Assembly: GCF_001074805.1 (NCBI RefSeq)
Contig: NZ_JUPI01000125.1
Span: 1-43,662 of the forward strand
Source: Streptococcus parasanguinis
GTDB lineage: Bacteria > Bacillota > Bacilli > Lactobacillales > Streptococcaceae
Reading direction: 5' to 3'
Length of the DNA stretch: 43,662 bases
The notes under the pieces were generated by a model. The model saw only the letters and a list, made by a program, of their open reading frames with translations, did no database searches and was not told the origin of the DNA. The position numbers and the translations under genes were made by a program. The stretch's first letter is position 1, and every line of letters begins with the position of its first letter. Positions 34,056 through 43,494 of this stretch are shown here, piece by piece.

Positions 34056-36071
34056 CTAATCTAAATGTTCTTGCTTCTCCAGATAAAGAGAGAGCAAATG
34101 CCAGTCTGGGTGTTCTCGCCAATCTGGAGTGGCTACGATCTGGCTAGCGACTTTCCGCGCTTCTTCAAGAATAGGATAATCTTCTACTAAATCGGCTACC
34201 TGAAATTCTGGAATTCCTGATTGACGGGTTCCAAAAATTTCACCTGAACCCCGCATTTTCAAATCTTCCTCTGCCAGCACAAACCCATTAGTCGTCTCTG
34301 TCATGATTTTCATGCGCTGTTTGCCACTATCTGTTTTAGGATTGGCCACTAGAATAGCATAGGATTGCTTATTTCCCCGACCAACCCGGCCTCGAAGCTG
34401 ATGGAGTTGGCTAAGGCCAAACCGATCTGCATCCATGATGACCATGACAGTCGCATTAGGCACATTGACTCCTACTTCAATAACGGTTGTGGATACCAAA
34501 ACATCGACTTGGTGCTCTTTAAAGGCCTGCATAATGGTCTCTTTTTCTTCACTTTTCATCTTTCCATGAAGAAGAGAAACGCGTGCCCGCTGACCAAAGA
34601 AGGCTTCTAACTCCTCCTGGAGGGCAAGGGCGTTTTTCAGATCTAGTGCTTCTGACTCCTCAATCAAGGGAGAGATAAAGTAGGCTTGAGAACCTTTTGC
34701 GAGCTCTTTTACCAACCATTCGAGGACCACTTCTAACTGCTCATGCTTGACCCAGCGCGTCTTAATTTCCTTGCGTCCCGCAGGCATCTGGTCAATGATG
34801 GACACATCCATATCCCCGAAGGCTGTAATGGCCAAGGTCCGAGGAATAGGGGTGGCCGTCATCATCAGGACGTCTGGATTTTGTCCCTTTTCTCGAAGAA
34901 TACGACGTTGGGAAACCCCAAAACGGTGTTGCTCATCAATAATGACCAAGCCCAGATCTTGGTAGTGAACTCCCTCTTGAATCAAGGCATGTGTCCCCAC
35001 AATCAGTTGAGCTTTTCCTGATGCTATCTCCTCTAAGACTTCTCGTTTCTCAGCCGCCTTTAATCCTCCCGTCAGAAGAGCAATTGGCAAGTCCGGAAAA
35101 AGATTTTGCAAGCTTTCCTTGTGCTGCTCTGCCAAAATCTCCGTCGGAACCATCAAGGCAGCTTGCTTACCAGCGCTTAAAGCTGCATACATGGCAAGAC
35201 CGGCCACGACTGTCTTCCCGCTTCCCACATCCCCTTGAAGCAAGCGATTCATATGATAAGGAGAGGCCATATCTGTCAAGATTTCATTCAAGCTGTTTTC
35301 TTGAGCTTGCGTTAGTTCAAAAGGAAGCTGTTTTTTTCGTTCTGCTAATTTTTCTGTATCCCAGGCCAGGGAAATTCCTTGGCTGGCATCGTGATTTTCT
35401 TCTTTTAGCACTTGGAGCTGTAGCTGGAAAAAGAGGAGTTCTTCAAATTTCACCCGGCGAAGGGCTTGCTTGTACTCTGCTAGATTCTTAGGAAAATGCA
35501 TAGCCTGCACTGCTTGAGAGCGTGACAAGAGTTGATAACGCTCCCGCAAAACTTGGGGCAAATTCTCTTCTAAAAGCTGATCCAAGCCCTGATCGAATGC
35601 CATTTTGATCAATTTCACCAGGCTGTTTTGGCTGACTCCTTGCGTCACCCGATAGACTGGCTGCAAATCATCTTCCACTTGAGCCAGGAGCTTCATTCCT
35701 GTCAAACTACCTTTTGCCTTGTCCCATTTCCCAAAAATCGCTACTGTTTGCTGAACCTCAATTTTGTCTGCTAAATAGGGCTGGTTGAAAAAATTAACCG
35801 CAATCACTTGGTCTCCTTGTTTGATTGAAAAGCGCAAGCGATTTCGTTTGTAACCATAATATTGGACATTGGCCGGCGTTGCTACCACCCCAGAAATGAC
35901 TGCTTTTTCGCCATCTTCTAGCTCTAAAACATTGCGGGTTTTGAAGTCTTCATACCGAAATGGAAAATACAAGAGTAGATCTTCTAAGGTTTCAATCCCT
36001 AATTTTTTAAATTTTTCCGCCGATTTTGGACCGATGCCAGGCAGTACGGATAAGGGTTGGTGTAAATTCAT
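34056..36071 (-). CDS. recG: ATP-dependent DNA helicase RecG
   Basis: 671 aa. The N-terminal wedge/OB domain (about 1-230, starting LSVLPGIGPKSAEKFKKLGI) is followed by the SF2 motor: Walker A GDVGSGKT, DEQH box (IIDEQHRFG), MTATPIPRT, and motifs V-VI with STTVIEVGVNVPNATVMVI and QLRGRVGRG. RecG reverses stalled forks and processes recombination intermediates. Met at 36071 is the start, since AGGAGG precedes it; the Met at 36086 overlaps that ribosome site. A terminator lies just upstream, so recG expression may need read-through or a promoter inside alr. Confidence 0.96.
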   Translation of the reverse strand: MNLHQPLSVLPGIGPKSAEKFKKLGIETLEDLLLYFPFRYEDFKTRNVLELEDGEKAVISGVVATPANVQYYGYKRNRLRFSIKQGDQVIAVNFFNQPYLADKIEVQQTVAIFGKWDKAKGSLTGMKLLAQVEDDLQPVYRVTQGVSQNSLVKLIKMAFDQGLDQLLEENLPQVLRERYQLLSRSQAVQAMHFPKNLAEYKQALRRVKFEELLFFQLQLQVLKEENHDASQGISLAWDTEKLAERKKQLPFELTQAQENSLNEILTDMASPYHMNRLLQGDVGSGKTVVAGLAMYAALSAGKQAALMVPTEILAEQHKESLQNLFPDLPIALLTGGLKAAEKREVLEEIASGKAQLIVGTHALIQEGVHYQDLGLVIIDEQHRFGVSQRRILREKGQNPDVLMMTATPIPRTLAITAFGDMDVSIIDQMPAGRKEIKTRWVKHEQLEVVLEWLVKELAKGSQAYFISPLIEESEALDLKNALALQEELEAFFGQRARVSLLHGKMKSEEKETIMQAFKEHQVDVLVSTTVIEVGVNVPNATVMVIMDADRFGLSQLHQLRGRVGRGNKQSYAILVANPKTDSGKQRMKIMTETTNGFVLAEEDLKMRGSGEIFGTRQSGIPEFQVADLVEDYPILEEARKVASQIVATPDWREHPDWHLLSLYLEKQEHLD

Positions 36072-36090
36072 CGCTCCTCCTTTCATCTAT

Positions 36091-36128
36091 AAAAAAGCAG
36101 GCCCTTCAGGGAAATCCCACCTGCTTTT
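36091..36128 (-). terminator. Terminator after alr
   Basis: Minus strand AAAAAAAGCAGG, loop of about 14 nt, CCTGCTTTTTT. Confidence 0.8.
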
Positions 36129-36129
36129 T

Positions 36130-37242
36130 TTATTCTTCACCTGCATAGTCACGAGGAATCCGATCACTCAAGAGACAGACTACTTCATAATTAATGGTAC
36201 CACGGTAGTCCGCAATCTCTGTTGCCGTAATTTCTTTCTCGCCCTCTCGGCCAATCAGGGTAACCTTGGTTCCCAGAGGTAATTCTTCTGGAAGGCGAAC
36301 AGTAATCTGGTCCATCGAAACTCGGCCAACAATGGGACAATACTCACCCTTAATTAGCACTTGGAAATTTTGCATCTCTCGGATCCAACCATCCGCATAG
36401 CCAATAGGAATCGTTCCAATCCATTGGGCATCTTCCGTCGTATAGGTTGCCCCGTAGCCAATATCTTGACCGGCTTCTAACTGTTTGACATGAACTAACT
36501 CACTTATCAAACTCAAGGCTGGCTTGATTTCATAAGGCAAAGCTAGCACCGAACCACTTGGATTCAAGCCATACATGACATCTCCCAGACGAACAGCTGT
36601 GAAAATCGTATCTGCATGCCACAAAGAGGTGGCTGAATTACTAGCGTGAACAATCGGAGGAAGGGTTTCAAGTGCAGCCAATACTCCTTTGAAAAAGTGA
36701 TATTGCGCTTGAAATTTTCGATCATCTGCTTCATCTGCTGTCGCAAAATGAGTAAAGATTCCCTCAATTTCAGCACCAGCTGCTAAGAGAAGGCGTTCAG
36801 CTTCTTGAATATCCTCGATTCTACGAAATCCAATCCGCCCCATTCCTGAGTCCACCTTAATATGGACCTTCAATCCTGATAAATCTTCTTCTTCTCCAAG
36901 CAATTGATTCAACCAAGCAAGACTAGCCACCGTTAAGCGGATGTCATGCTCTTTGGCCAGACTCACTGTTTCGCTTGGTACCACTCCCAAAATCAAAATA
37001 GGGTGTTGCAAACCTACCTCACGGATTTCAAGGGCTTCATCCATATTGGAGACACAAAAGCCATCTACTTTAGCTGCCAATTTCTTCGTCACTGCAACGA
37101 CCCCATGACCATAGGCGTTGGCCTTTACGACTGCATACTTTAAGGTTTGACCCGGAATATGTTCACTGACTTGTTGCACGTTAAAGGCAATGGCATCCAA
37201 ATCGACTCTTGCAACAGTTGGTCTATGTTTACTTGCTTTCAT
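36130..37242 (-). CDS. alr: Alanine racemase
   Basis: 370 aa, fold type III PLP enzyme. The Schiff-base lysine is in [12 protein letters not shown] (about 36-40), the catalytic tyrosine in [15 protein letters not shown] of the partner subunit, and the conserved PIGYADGW follows. Supplies D-alanine for peptidoglycan and teichoic acids. The start at 37242 has GGAGG 6 nt upstream and overlaps acpS by 14 nt; an earlier Met at 37263 lacks a ribosome site. Confidence 0.96.
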   Translation of the reverse strand: MKASKHRPTVARVDLDAIAFNVQQVSEHIPGQTLKYAVVKANAYGHGVVAVTKKLAAKVDGFCVSNMDEALEIREVGLQHPILILGVVPSETVSLAKEHDIRLTVASLAWLNQLLGEEEDLSGLKVHIKVDSGMGRIGFRRIEDIQEAERLLLAAGAEIEGIFTHFATADEADDRKFQAQYHFFKGVLAALETLPPIVHASNSATSLWHADTIFTAVRLGDVMYGLNPSGSVLALPYEIKPALSLISELVHVKQLEAGQDIGYGATYTTEDAQWIGTIPIGYADGWIREMQNFQVLIKGEYCPIVGRVSMDQITVRLPEELPLGTKVTLIGREGEKEITATEIADYRGTINYEVVCLLSDRIPRDYAGEE

Positions 37243-37594
37243 TTTCTTCCTCCAAAATGACACTGGTCGAGACTAAGTCTCCCTTGTGACTGATCGAAAT
37301 CCATACCTTCCCAGAAAAAGGAGACTTGGAAAAATAAGGAGCTCCTTGGGCATCATTTAAAATTTCTAAATCTTGAAAACCAACCGGTCCAATCCCTGTT
37401 CCCATTGCCTTTGAAAAGGCTTCTTTAGCAGACCATCGGCCCGTTAAATATTCCATTTTCCGCTTTCCGGACAATTCCTCAAAGCGCGCCCGCTCAGCCT
37501 CAGTTAAAACTTTTTCTACAAATCGTGCATTCTTTTGATAGGCTTTTTCAATCGCGGTGATCGATTCAATATCGATCCCATGTCCTTTGATCAT
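37229..37594 (-). CDS. acpS: Holo-[acyl-carrier-protein] synthase
   Basis: 121 aa. Motifs [11 protein letters not shown] (metal-binding Asp8) and [17 protein letters not shown] (catalytic Glu/Lys) are typical. Transfers 4'-phosphopantetheine from CoA to acyl carrier protein. It is translationally coupled to alr downstream. Confidence 0.95.
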   Translation of the reverse strand: MIKGHGIDIESITAIEKAYQKNARFVEKVLTEAERARFEELSGKRKMEYLTGRWSAKEAFSKAMGTGIGPVGFQDLEILNDAQGAPYFSKSPFSGKVWISISHKGDLVSTSVILEEENESK

Positions 37595-37646
37595 CTTGTT
37601 TTATCCTTATTTGCTGTCTCAATATCTCTTTACTAACAAAAGAGAA

Positions 37647-37674
37647 GGGGCCAAAGAATCACTCCTTCCGCCCC
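37647..37674 (-). terminator. Terminator-like hairpin after aroG
   Basis: Minus strand GGGGC and GCCCC arms around an 18-nt loop, then TTCTCTTTT. The T-run is imperfect, so it may be partial. Confidence 0.5.
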
Positions 37675-37680
37675 TGCCTT

Positions 37681-38709
37681 TTATTTATTCATCGTTGCAA
37701 TTTCTTTGACCAAGGCCTGTGTTTTTTCCCAACCCAGGCAAGGGTCTGTGATCGATTGACCATAAACCACCGGTTCATTTTGACGGCCATCTTCTAAGTA
37801 AGACTCAATCATGAAACCACGAACTAAGGATGCTAAATCTTTATTCCAAGCACGGTTCATCATGGTTTCTCTCACGATGCGTACTTGCTCTTTAAATTGT
37901 TTTCCAGAATTATCATGGTTGGTATCCACCAGGATGAAGGGATGTTGCAAGCCCATTTCGCTATAGCGTTTTGATGCCGCTAGCAAATCTTCATAATGGT
38001 AATTTGGAATATTCTTACCACTTGCATCCAAACCTCCGCGAAGGATCGCATGGGCCAAAGGATTTCCTGATGTTTCCACTGCTTGGGCATTGAACAAGAA
38101 ATTTTGTGGATGTTGGGCCGCATAAATCGCATTAAACATGACGGAAAGATTTCCAGATGTTGGATTCTTCATGCCTGTTGGAGCAGAGATCCCACTAGAT
38201 ACAAAGCGGTGCTCCTGGTCTTCGACTGAGCGCGCTCCAATGGCATGATAAGAAATCAAATCTTCAACATAAGGAAGACTGCCTGAGTAAAGCAATTCAT
38301 CCGCAGTCGTCAAACCAGTTTCTGTAATCACACGATAGTGAAGATGGCGCACAGCTTTTAAGCCATCGACAAAGCTTGGTGCGGCCTGTGTATCTGGTTG
38401 GTGCATCAAGCCTTTGTAGCCATCCCCATTGGTCCGAGGCTTAGCCGTATAGACCCGCATCACAATAAAAATCTGATCTTTCACTTGCTCTTGCAGGTCT
38501 GCCAAGCGACGGGCATACTCCATCACCGCTTCTTCATTATCAGAAGAACAAGGCCCGATCACAAGAAGAATCCGTTGGTCTTCTCCTTTGATAATCGCCT
38601 CTAACTCTCGATCACGCGCTTCTTTACGCTCCAAGGCTGCACCTTCCAAACGGTACAACGAAGTGATCTCTTGCTCATCAATCTTATTGCTCTTCGTAAC
38701 GAATACCAT
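37681..38709 (-). CDS. aroG: 3-deoxy-7-phosphoheptulonate (DAHP) synthase, class I
   Basis: 342 aa, AroG/AroF/AroH-type. Recognisable: VIGPCSSDN (metal Cys, phosphate site), RVYTAKPRTNGDGYKGL (PEP/E4P-binding Lys-Pro-Arg), GARSVEDQEHR, PTGMKNPTSG and VDTNHDNSGKQ (metal His), QSITDPCLGW. First step of the shikimate pathway. Streptococci often have two tandem paralogues at this place; only one is present here. AAGGAGG precedes the start. It lies 52 nt after secA with no good terminator between, so it is probably cotranscribed with secA at least in part. Confidence 0.95.
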   Translation of the reverse strand: MVFVTKSNKIDEQEITSLYRLEGAALERKEARDRELEAIIKGEDQRILLVIGPCSSDNEEAVMEYARRLADLQEQVKDQIFIVMRVYTAKPRTNGDGYKGLMHQPDTQAAPSFVDGLKAVRHLHYRVITETGLTTADELLYSGSLPYVEDLISYHAIGARSVEDQEHRFVSSGISAPTGMKNPTSGNLSVMFNAIYAAQHPQNFLFNAQAVETSGNPLAHAILRGGLDASGKNIPNYHYEDLLAASKRYSEMGLQHPFILVDTNHDNSGKQFKEQVRIVRETMMNRAWNKDLASLVRGFMIESYLEDGRQNEPVVYGQSITDPCLGWEKTQALVKEIATMNK

Positions 38710-38761
38710 ACGGCCTCCTTCTACTACCTAGCCCCTTCCTCTCTATGTTTAAGAGGAGATC

Positions 38762-41281
38762 TTAACCTTTACGTCCGTGACAGTTTTTAAATTTCTTACC
38801 TGAACCACAAGGGCACAAATCATTGCGTTTCACTTGTGACAAATCAATTTCTGCTGGAATATCTTGTTGTTGCGCTGCAATATTGCGAGTAGCAGTTGTT
38901 GAAATGCTGTGTTCTGTACGTGGACGTTCTTGTTCGTGAATTTGGGCTTTCATCATGAGACGAGTGACATCAAATTCAATTGATCCAATCATATCGTTAA
39001 ACATACGGAAACTTTCTGATTGGTATTCCACCACTGGGTTATTTTGCGCATACCCACGAAGTCCAACTGCATTTCGCAATTGATCCAAGGCATCGATGTG
39101 GTCTGTCCACTTGCTGTCCACCACACGAAGGATCAAGACTTTTTGGAATTCTTGCACAGACTCTTCGTCACGCAATTTCGCTACTTGGCTAGCATAGATT
39201 TCTTCTGCACGTGCATACAAGTAATCGATAACTTCCTTGTCAGATTTTCCTTCAATATCGCTTGCAGAAATCGTATCTTCCGGAACCAAATTGTATTTGG
39301 CAAAGTTCAGAATCGCTTCAACGCGTTCTTCCTTGCTTGAGTGGCTGGCCCCTTCAACAATCCGTTTGATGGTCCGTTTGATCATGGCCTTGATTTCAGG
39401 TGCCAAGTCACGGTTAGCTGTGATAACATCATAGCGTTCAGCGTAGATAATTTCCCGTTGTTCCCGCATCACGTCATCGTATTGAAGGACTTGTTTACGG
39501 GTATCGTAGTTGTTTCCTTCAACCCGTTTTTGTGCACCCTCTACTTGACGTGTGAACATATTTGAACGGATCACCGATTCTTCTTCGCTCAACTTGAAGC
39601 GATCAAGCACTGCTTTGATACGCTCTGAACCGAAACGACGCATCAACTCATCTTCAAGAGAAAGGTAGAATTGAGATTCACCTGGGTCCCCTTGACGTCC
39701 AGAACGTCCACGCAACTGGTTATCAATACGACGGCTTTCGTGACGCTCTGTACCAATCACACAAAGTCCACCAAGTTCACGAACTCCTTCACCGAGCTTG
39801 ATATCGGTACCACGTCCGGCCATGTTGGTCGCGATGGTAACAGCACCACGTTGACCAGCGTTCATGATGATTTGCGCTTCTTTGTAGTGGTTTTTCGCAT
39901 TCAAAACTTCGTGAGGGACACCTGCTTGAACCAACAATTGAGAAAGGTAATCACTGGTTTCAACGGCAACGGTACCTACGAGGACTGGTTGACCTTTTTC
40001 ATGACGAGACTTGACATCTTCCACAACAGCCTTGAATTTTGATTTCAAGCTTGGGTAGAGAAGGTCTGGATGGTCAATACGAGCAATCGGACGGTTGGTT
40101 GGAATTGGAATCACGCGAATGTTATAAATTTCACGGAATTCTTCTTCTTCAGTTTTCCCTGTCCCTGTCATCCCTGACAACTTCTTGTACATACGGAAGA
40201 GGTTTTGGTAAGTAATCGATGCAGATGTTTTGGTTTCTTCTTGAACTGGAACACCTTCTTTGGCTTCGATCGCTTGGTGAAGACCATCAGAATAACGACG
40301 ACCTTCCATGGTCCGACCAGTAAATTGGTCGACGATCAAGATTTCTTGATCTTCGCTGACCACATAGTCGATATCCAAAATCATGATGTAGTTGGCACGA
40401 AGGGCGTTGTCGATAAAGTGAGTCAAAGCTACGTTTTCAATATCGTACAAGTTTTCAAGATTAAAGTAGCTTTCTGCTTTATCGATTCCTGAATCAGACA
40501 AACCGATGGTTTTAGATGGGACATCGATAATGTAATCGTCCTCTGTCAAGGTCTTCACATAAGCATCCGCCATGTGATAGAGCTGGCTCGTATCAGAAGC
40601 TGTCTGACCAGAAACGATCAACGGAGTACGGGCTTCGTCAATCAAGATGGAGTCTACCTCATCGACCAAGGCATAGTTCAATGGACGTTGAACCATGTTT
40701 TCTGCACGCACAACCATGTTGTCACGCAAGTAGTCAAAACCAATCTCTGAGTTGGTTGAGTAAGTGATATCACAGAGGTAAGCTTCTTTTTTCTCAGCTG
40801 GAGATTTTGCTGCAAGGTTGATCCCTACTGAAAGGCCAAGCCATGAGTATAGTTCTCCCATCTCTGTTGCATCCCGCTCTGTCAAGTATTCATTGACGGT
40901 GACAACGTGCACCCCTTTGCCAGACAAGGCATTCAAGTATACCGGCATGGTTGCTGTCAGGGTTTTTCCTTCCCCTGTACGCATCTCTGGTACGTCACCA
41001 TGGTGAAGGACGATTCCCCCCATGACCTGAACCTTGTATGGGAACAAACCAAGAACCCGTTTTGCAGCTTCACGAACAACTGCAAAAGCCTCGTACAAGA
41101 GATCATCCAAAGACTCACCATCTTGGTAGCGTTGCTTAAACTCAACTGTTTTCGCTTTTAATTCGTCATCCGTCAAAGCTGCCATTTGGTCTTCATAAGA
41201 AAAGACCTTGTCAGCCATTTTTTCAAGGCGTTTGATTTCGCCTCGATCATTTTCAATAATTGTTTTTAATAAATTTGCCAT
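38762..41281 (-). CDS. secA: Preprotein translocase ATPase SecA (canonical)
   Basis: 839 aa. Motor motifs: [11 protein letters not shown] (Walker A), [16 protein letters not shown] (DEAD-type Walker B), [10 protein letters not shown] and [13 protein letters not shown]. The C-terminal zinc finger [13 protein letters not shown] is present, which distinguishes the housekeeping SecA from the accessory SecA2. Drives Sec-dependent export through SecYEG. It has its own strong promoter. Confidence 0.98.
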   Translation of the reverse strand: MANLLKTIIENDRGEIKRLEKMADKVFSYEDQMAALTDDELKAKTVEFKQRYQDGESLDDLLYEAFAVVREAAKRVLGLFPYKVQVMGGIVLHHGDVPEMRTGEGKTLTATMPVYLNALSGKGVHVVTVNEYLTERDATEMGELYSWLGLSVGINLAAKSPAEKKEAYLCDITYSTNSEIGFDYLRDNMVVRAENMVQRPLNYALVDEVDSILIDEARTPLIVSGQTASDTSQLYHMADAYVKTLTEDDYIIDVPSKTIGLSDSGIDKAESYFNLENLYDIENVALTHFIDNALRANYIMILDIDYVVSEDQEILIVDQFTGRTMEGRRYSDGLHQAIEAKEGVPVQEETKTSASITYQNLFRMYKKLSGMTGTGKTEEEEFREIYNIRVIPIPTNRPIARIDHPDLLYPSLKSKFKAVVEDVKSRHEKGQPVLVGTVAVETSDYLSQLLVQAGVPHEVLNAKNHYKEAQIIMNAGQRGAVTIATNMAGRGTDIKLGEGVRELGGLCVIGTERHESRRIDNQLRGRSGRQGDPGESQFYLSLEDELMRRFGSERIKAVLDRFKLSEEESVIRSNMFTRQVEGAQKRVEGNNYDTRKQVLQYDDVMREQREIIYAERYDVITANRDLAPEIKAMIKRTIKRIVEGASHSSKEERVEAILNFAKYNLVPEDTISASDIEGKSDKEVIDYLYARAEEIYASQVAKLRDEESVQEFQKVLILRVVDSKWTDHIDALDQLRNAVGLRGYAQNNPVVEYQSESFRMFNDMIGSIEFDVTRLMMKAQIHEQERPRTEHSISTTATRNIAAQQQDIPAEIDLSQVKRNDLCPCGSGKKFKNCHGRKG

Positions 41282-41326
41282 TTTTTTCCTTACTTTGAAT
41301 TTTTCAAAATCTAAAATGTTCTTTTT

Positions 41327-41355
41327 ATTCTAGCATTTTTTAAACATTTTTTCAA
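41327..41355 (-). promoter_or_regulatory. Promoter of secA
   Basis: Minus strand TTGAAA (41350-41355), 17-nt spacer, TAGAAT (41327-41332) with TGC before it. Confidence 0.8.
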
Positions 41356-41411
41356 GATCAAGGCTGTATCTTACAAGACTTTCGAGTGGTTTTTTTCGTG
41401 TGAGAAAATCT

Positions 41412-41443
41412 AAAAAGATGCCTGCTCAAGCAGACATCTTTTC
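41412..41443 (-). terminator. Terminator after the kimA-like gene
   Basis: Minus strand AAAAGATGTCTGCTTGAGCAGGCATCTTTTT: a 13-bp stem with one G-U pair and a U tail. Confidence 0.9.
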
Positions 41444-41455
41444 TATATACGGTGT

Positions 41456-43300
41456 TTATTCAGACAAATGGTAAGAATAGCTTGCCACAACCACTTCTTC
41501 ATGCCAACGAAGTGCATACTTCAATTTCAAACTCATTTGGTTGTGGAGAATATTTTGCCAATGTTTTTTAGGAATAAATTGAGGGACTAAGACTGTAACG
41601 GTGTTGCCTTTTTCCTTGGCCTCCTCAGCTACTTTTGAGACAAATTCAACTGTTGGCTGGATAATATCCCGGTAACTCGTCATGACATTTTCAAAGCGAA
41701 TATGAGGGAAATAATGCTTAAATTCTTCCGCCACTTCCGCATCTTTAACCTTGGTTTCTTCCGTTGAGACGTGCATAGCTATAACATCGTTTCCTAGGCT
41801 ATTTGCATAACTCATAGCTCCCACACTTACCTGAGTGACATTCCCAACAAGGACAATCACGGTATTGCCCGCATAACTTGTCTTTTCAATCTTACCACCC
41901 AAGCGCAATTGAGCCGCAACTTTATCATAGTGATTACGGATACTCAAGAACATCCAAAGCAAGAGACCAATAATAGGGAAGAAGGGCCAGATCTCACGCA
42001 AACGGAATAATAAGAGGATCAAGACAATCCCATAACAGATGGCTGCCCCCAGGATATTGGCAAGGGAATACTTAAGAAATCCTTTTTGATATTGGCGTTT
42101 CCAGTGGATCACCATCCCTGTTTGAGAAAGGGCAAAAGGAATGAAGACCCCAATGGTATACAGCGGAATCAAGCTTTCTGTTTGCCCATCAAAGATCAAG
42201 AGCAAGACGATGGCACCAATCGCCAAGGTCAAAATCCCATTAGAATAGCCCAGACGATCCCCTTTTTCCATATACATGTGTGGCATGTATTTATTTTTAG
42301 CCATGTTAAAGGCCAACATTGGAAAGGCTGAGAAACCGGTATTAGCTGCAACTGCCAAGATCAAGGCTGTTGATAATTGGAAGACGTAAAAGAAGGCTTG
42401 ACCGACTGGAGAATTCCCTAAGATGGCTTGGGCCATTTGGGCTAGAGTTGTTACCCCTTTAGCCGGAACGACACCCACCCAGTAATTGAGGAAGGTAATC
42501 CCTGCAAACATGATCCCCAAAATCAAAGCCATAATGGTCAAGGTAGAGGCTGCATTCTTTGCTTTTGGTTTCTTAAAGAAAGGAACCGAATTGGAGATGG
42601 CTTCAACCCCTGTTAGGGAAGCGGATCCACTCGTAAAGGCCCGCAATAAGAGAATGACACTAACCCCTGAAATGGTTTGACCCACATGAGCAGTTGCATT
42701 ATAGGCCAAGTGACCCGTCAAAATTTGGATCACACCATAGCCGATCAAGGCAATGGTACTGACAATGAAAAGGTAGACCGGAATCATCAACGATGTCGCT
42801 GATTCGCGTAGCCCCCGAAGGTTCATCAGCATCAAAATCAAGACCAATAAAATGGAAATGTGAAGATTATAAGGATGAAGAGATGGAATCGCTGACGTGA
42901 TGGCATCTGCACCGGAAGACACAGATACTGCTACTGTCAGCATGTAGTCAACCAAGAGACTACCACCAGCGATCAAACCCGCTTTGGGAGACAAGTTCTC
43001 CGTAGTCACCATATAGGCCCCTCCCCCTTGAGGGTAGGCATGAATGACCTGGCGATAAGAAATCGTTAAACTGGCTAGGAGAACCAGGACCACAATCCCA
43101 ATCGGAATGGACCACCAAATGGCTCCCGCTGAAACAGTCATCAAGACCAGGATAACTTGCTCTGGACCGTAGGCGATAGAAGAAAGCGCGTCACTAGAGA
43201 GCATGGCCAAGGCCTGCATTTTCCCAAGCAATCCGCCTTCACCTTCTGCACCAGATTTCAACGGACGGCCAATAAACCATTTTTTCAATGTTGAAAACAT
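41456..43300 (-). CDS. kimA: APC-superfamily potassium importer, KimA-like
   Basis: 614 aa; B. subtilis KimA is of nearly the same length and is similar throughout. Twelve transmembrane helices (about 25-460), with SSDALSSIAYGPEQ in helix 1 and YPQGGGAYMVTTENL after helix 2, then a C-terminal cytoplasmic Usp-like domain (about 465-614; VPQFIPKKHWQNILHNQ). KimA is a proton-coupled high-affinity K+ importer inhibited by c-di-AMP. Substrate here is inferred from similarity; a general amino-acid permease is the alternative. A consensus promoter and a strong leader hairpin precede it. Confidence 0.85.
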   Translation of the reverse strand: MFSTLKKWFIGRPLKSGAEGEGGLLGKMQALAMLSSDALSSIAYGPEQVILVLMTVSAGAIWWSIPIGIVVLVLLASLTISYRQVIHAYPQGGGAYMVTTENLSPKAGLIAGGSLLVDYMLTVAVSVSSGADAITSAIPSLHPYNLHISILLVLILMLMNLRGLRESATSLMIPVYLFIVSTIALIGYGVIQILTGHLAYNATAHVGQTISGVSVILLLRAFTSGSASLTGVEAISNSVPFFKKPKAKNAASTLTIMALILGIMFAGITFLNYWVGVVPAKGVTTLAQMAQAILGNSPVGQAFFYVFQLSTALILAVAANTGFSAFPMLAFNMAKNKYMPHMYMEKGDRLGYSNGILTLAIGAIVLLLIFDGQTESLIPLYTIGVFIPFALSQTGMVIHWKRQYQKGFLKYSLANILGAAICYGIVLILLLFRLREIWPFFPIIGLLLWMFLSIRNHYDKVAAQLRLGGKIEKTSYAGNTVIVLVGNVTQVSVGAMSYANSLGNDVIAMHVSTEETKVKDAEVAEEFKHYFPHIRFENVMTSYRDIIQPTVEFVSKVAEEAKEKGNTVTVLVPQFIPKKHWQNILHNQMSLKLKYALRWHEEVVVASYSYHLSE

Positions 43301-43311
43301 AAAAAACTCCT

Positions 43312-43353
43312 TGAAAAAAGATCATGAGGCCGGGAATTCCCTGCCTCTTTTTC
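43312..43353 (-). promoter_or_regulatory. Leader hairpin in front of the kimA-like gene
   Basis: Core GAGGC-a-GGGAATTCCC-g-GCCTC (43326-43347). On the minus strand GAAAAAGA before it can pair with the TCTTTTTTC after it, next to the AAGGAG ribosome site. The upstream CCCTG (near 43363) can alternatively pair with the CAGGG arm. Read on the plus strand the core with TTTTT is a terminator. Confidence 0.55.
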
Positions 43354-43367
43354 ATAAAACAGGGGTT

Positions 43368-43396
43368 ATTCTACTCCTTTTTTTCAAGACTGTCAA
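43368..43396 (-). promoter_or_regulatory. Promoter of the kimA-like gene
   Basis: Minus strand TTGACA (43391-43396), 17-nt spacer, TAGAAT (43368-43373). Confidence 0.85.
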
Positions 43397-43494
43397 CTAA
43401 AATTGTGAAATTTTCGTAAAGCTTTCATTGTGTTCATTCATTCAAGCTCTCTTAGATCAGCCAGCTTCTTTTCAAATTGATCCAAGCAAAAAAC

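Noticed and set aside
38762..41281. SecA2 (accessory Sec) as partner of the glycosyltransferase operon
   Set aside because: The protein is full length with the C-terminal [13 protein letters not shown] zinc finger, typical of housekeeping SecA.
43301..43400. c-di-AMP (ydaO-type) riboswitch before kimA
   Set aside because: The leader is only about 60 nt, too short for that riboswitch, and its conserved motifs are absent.
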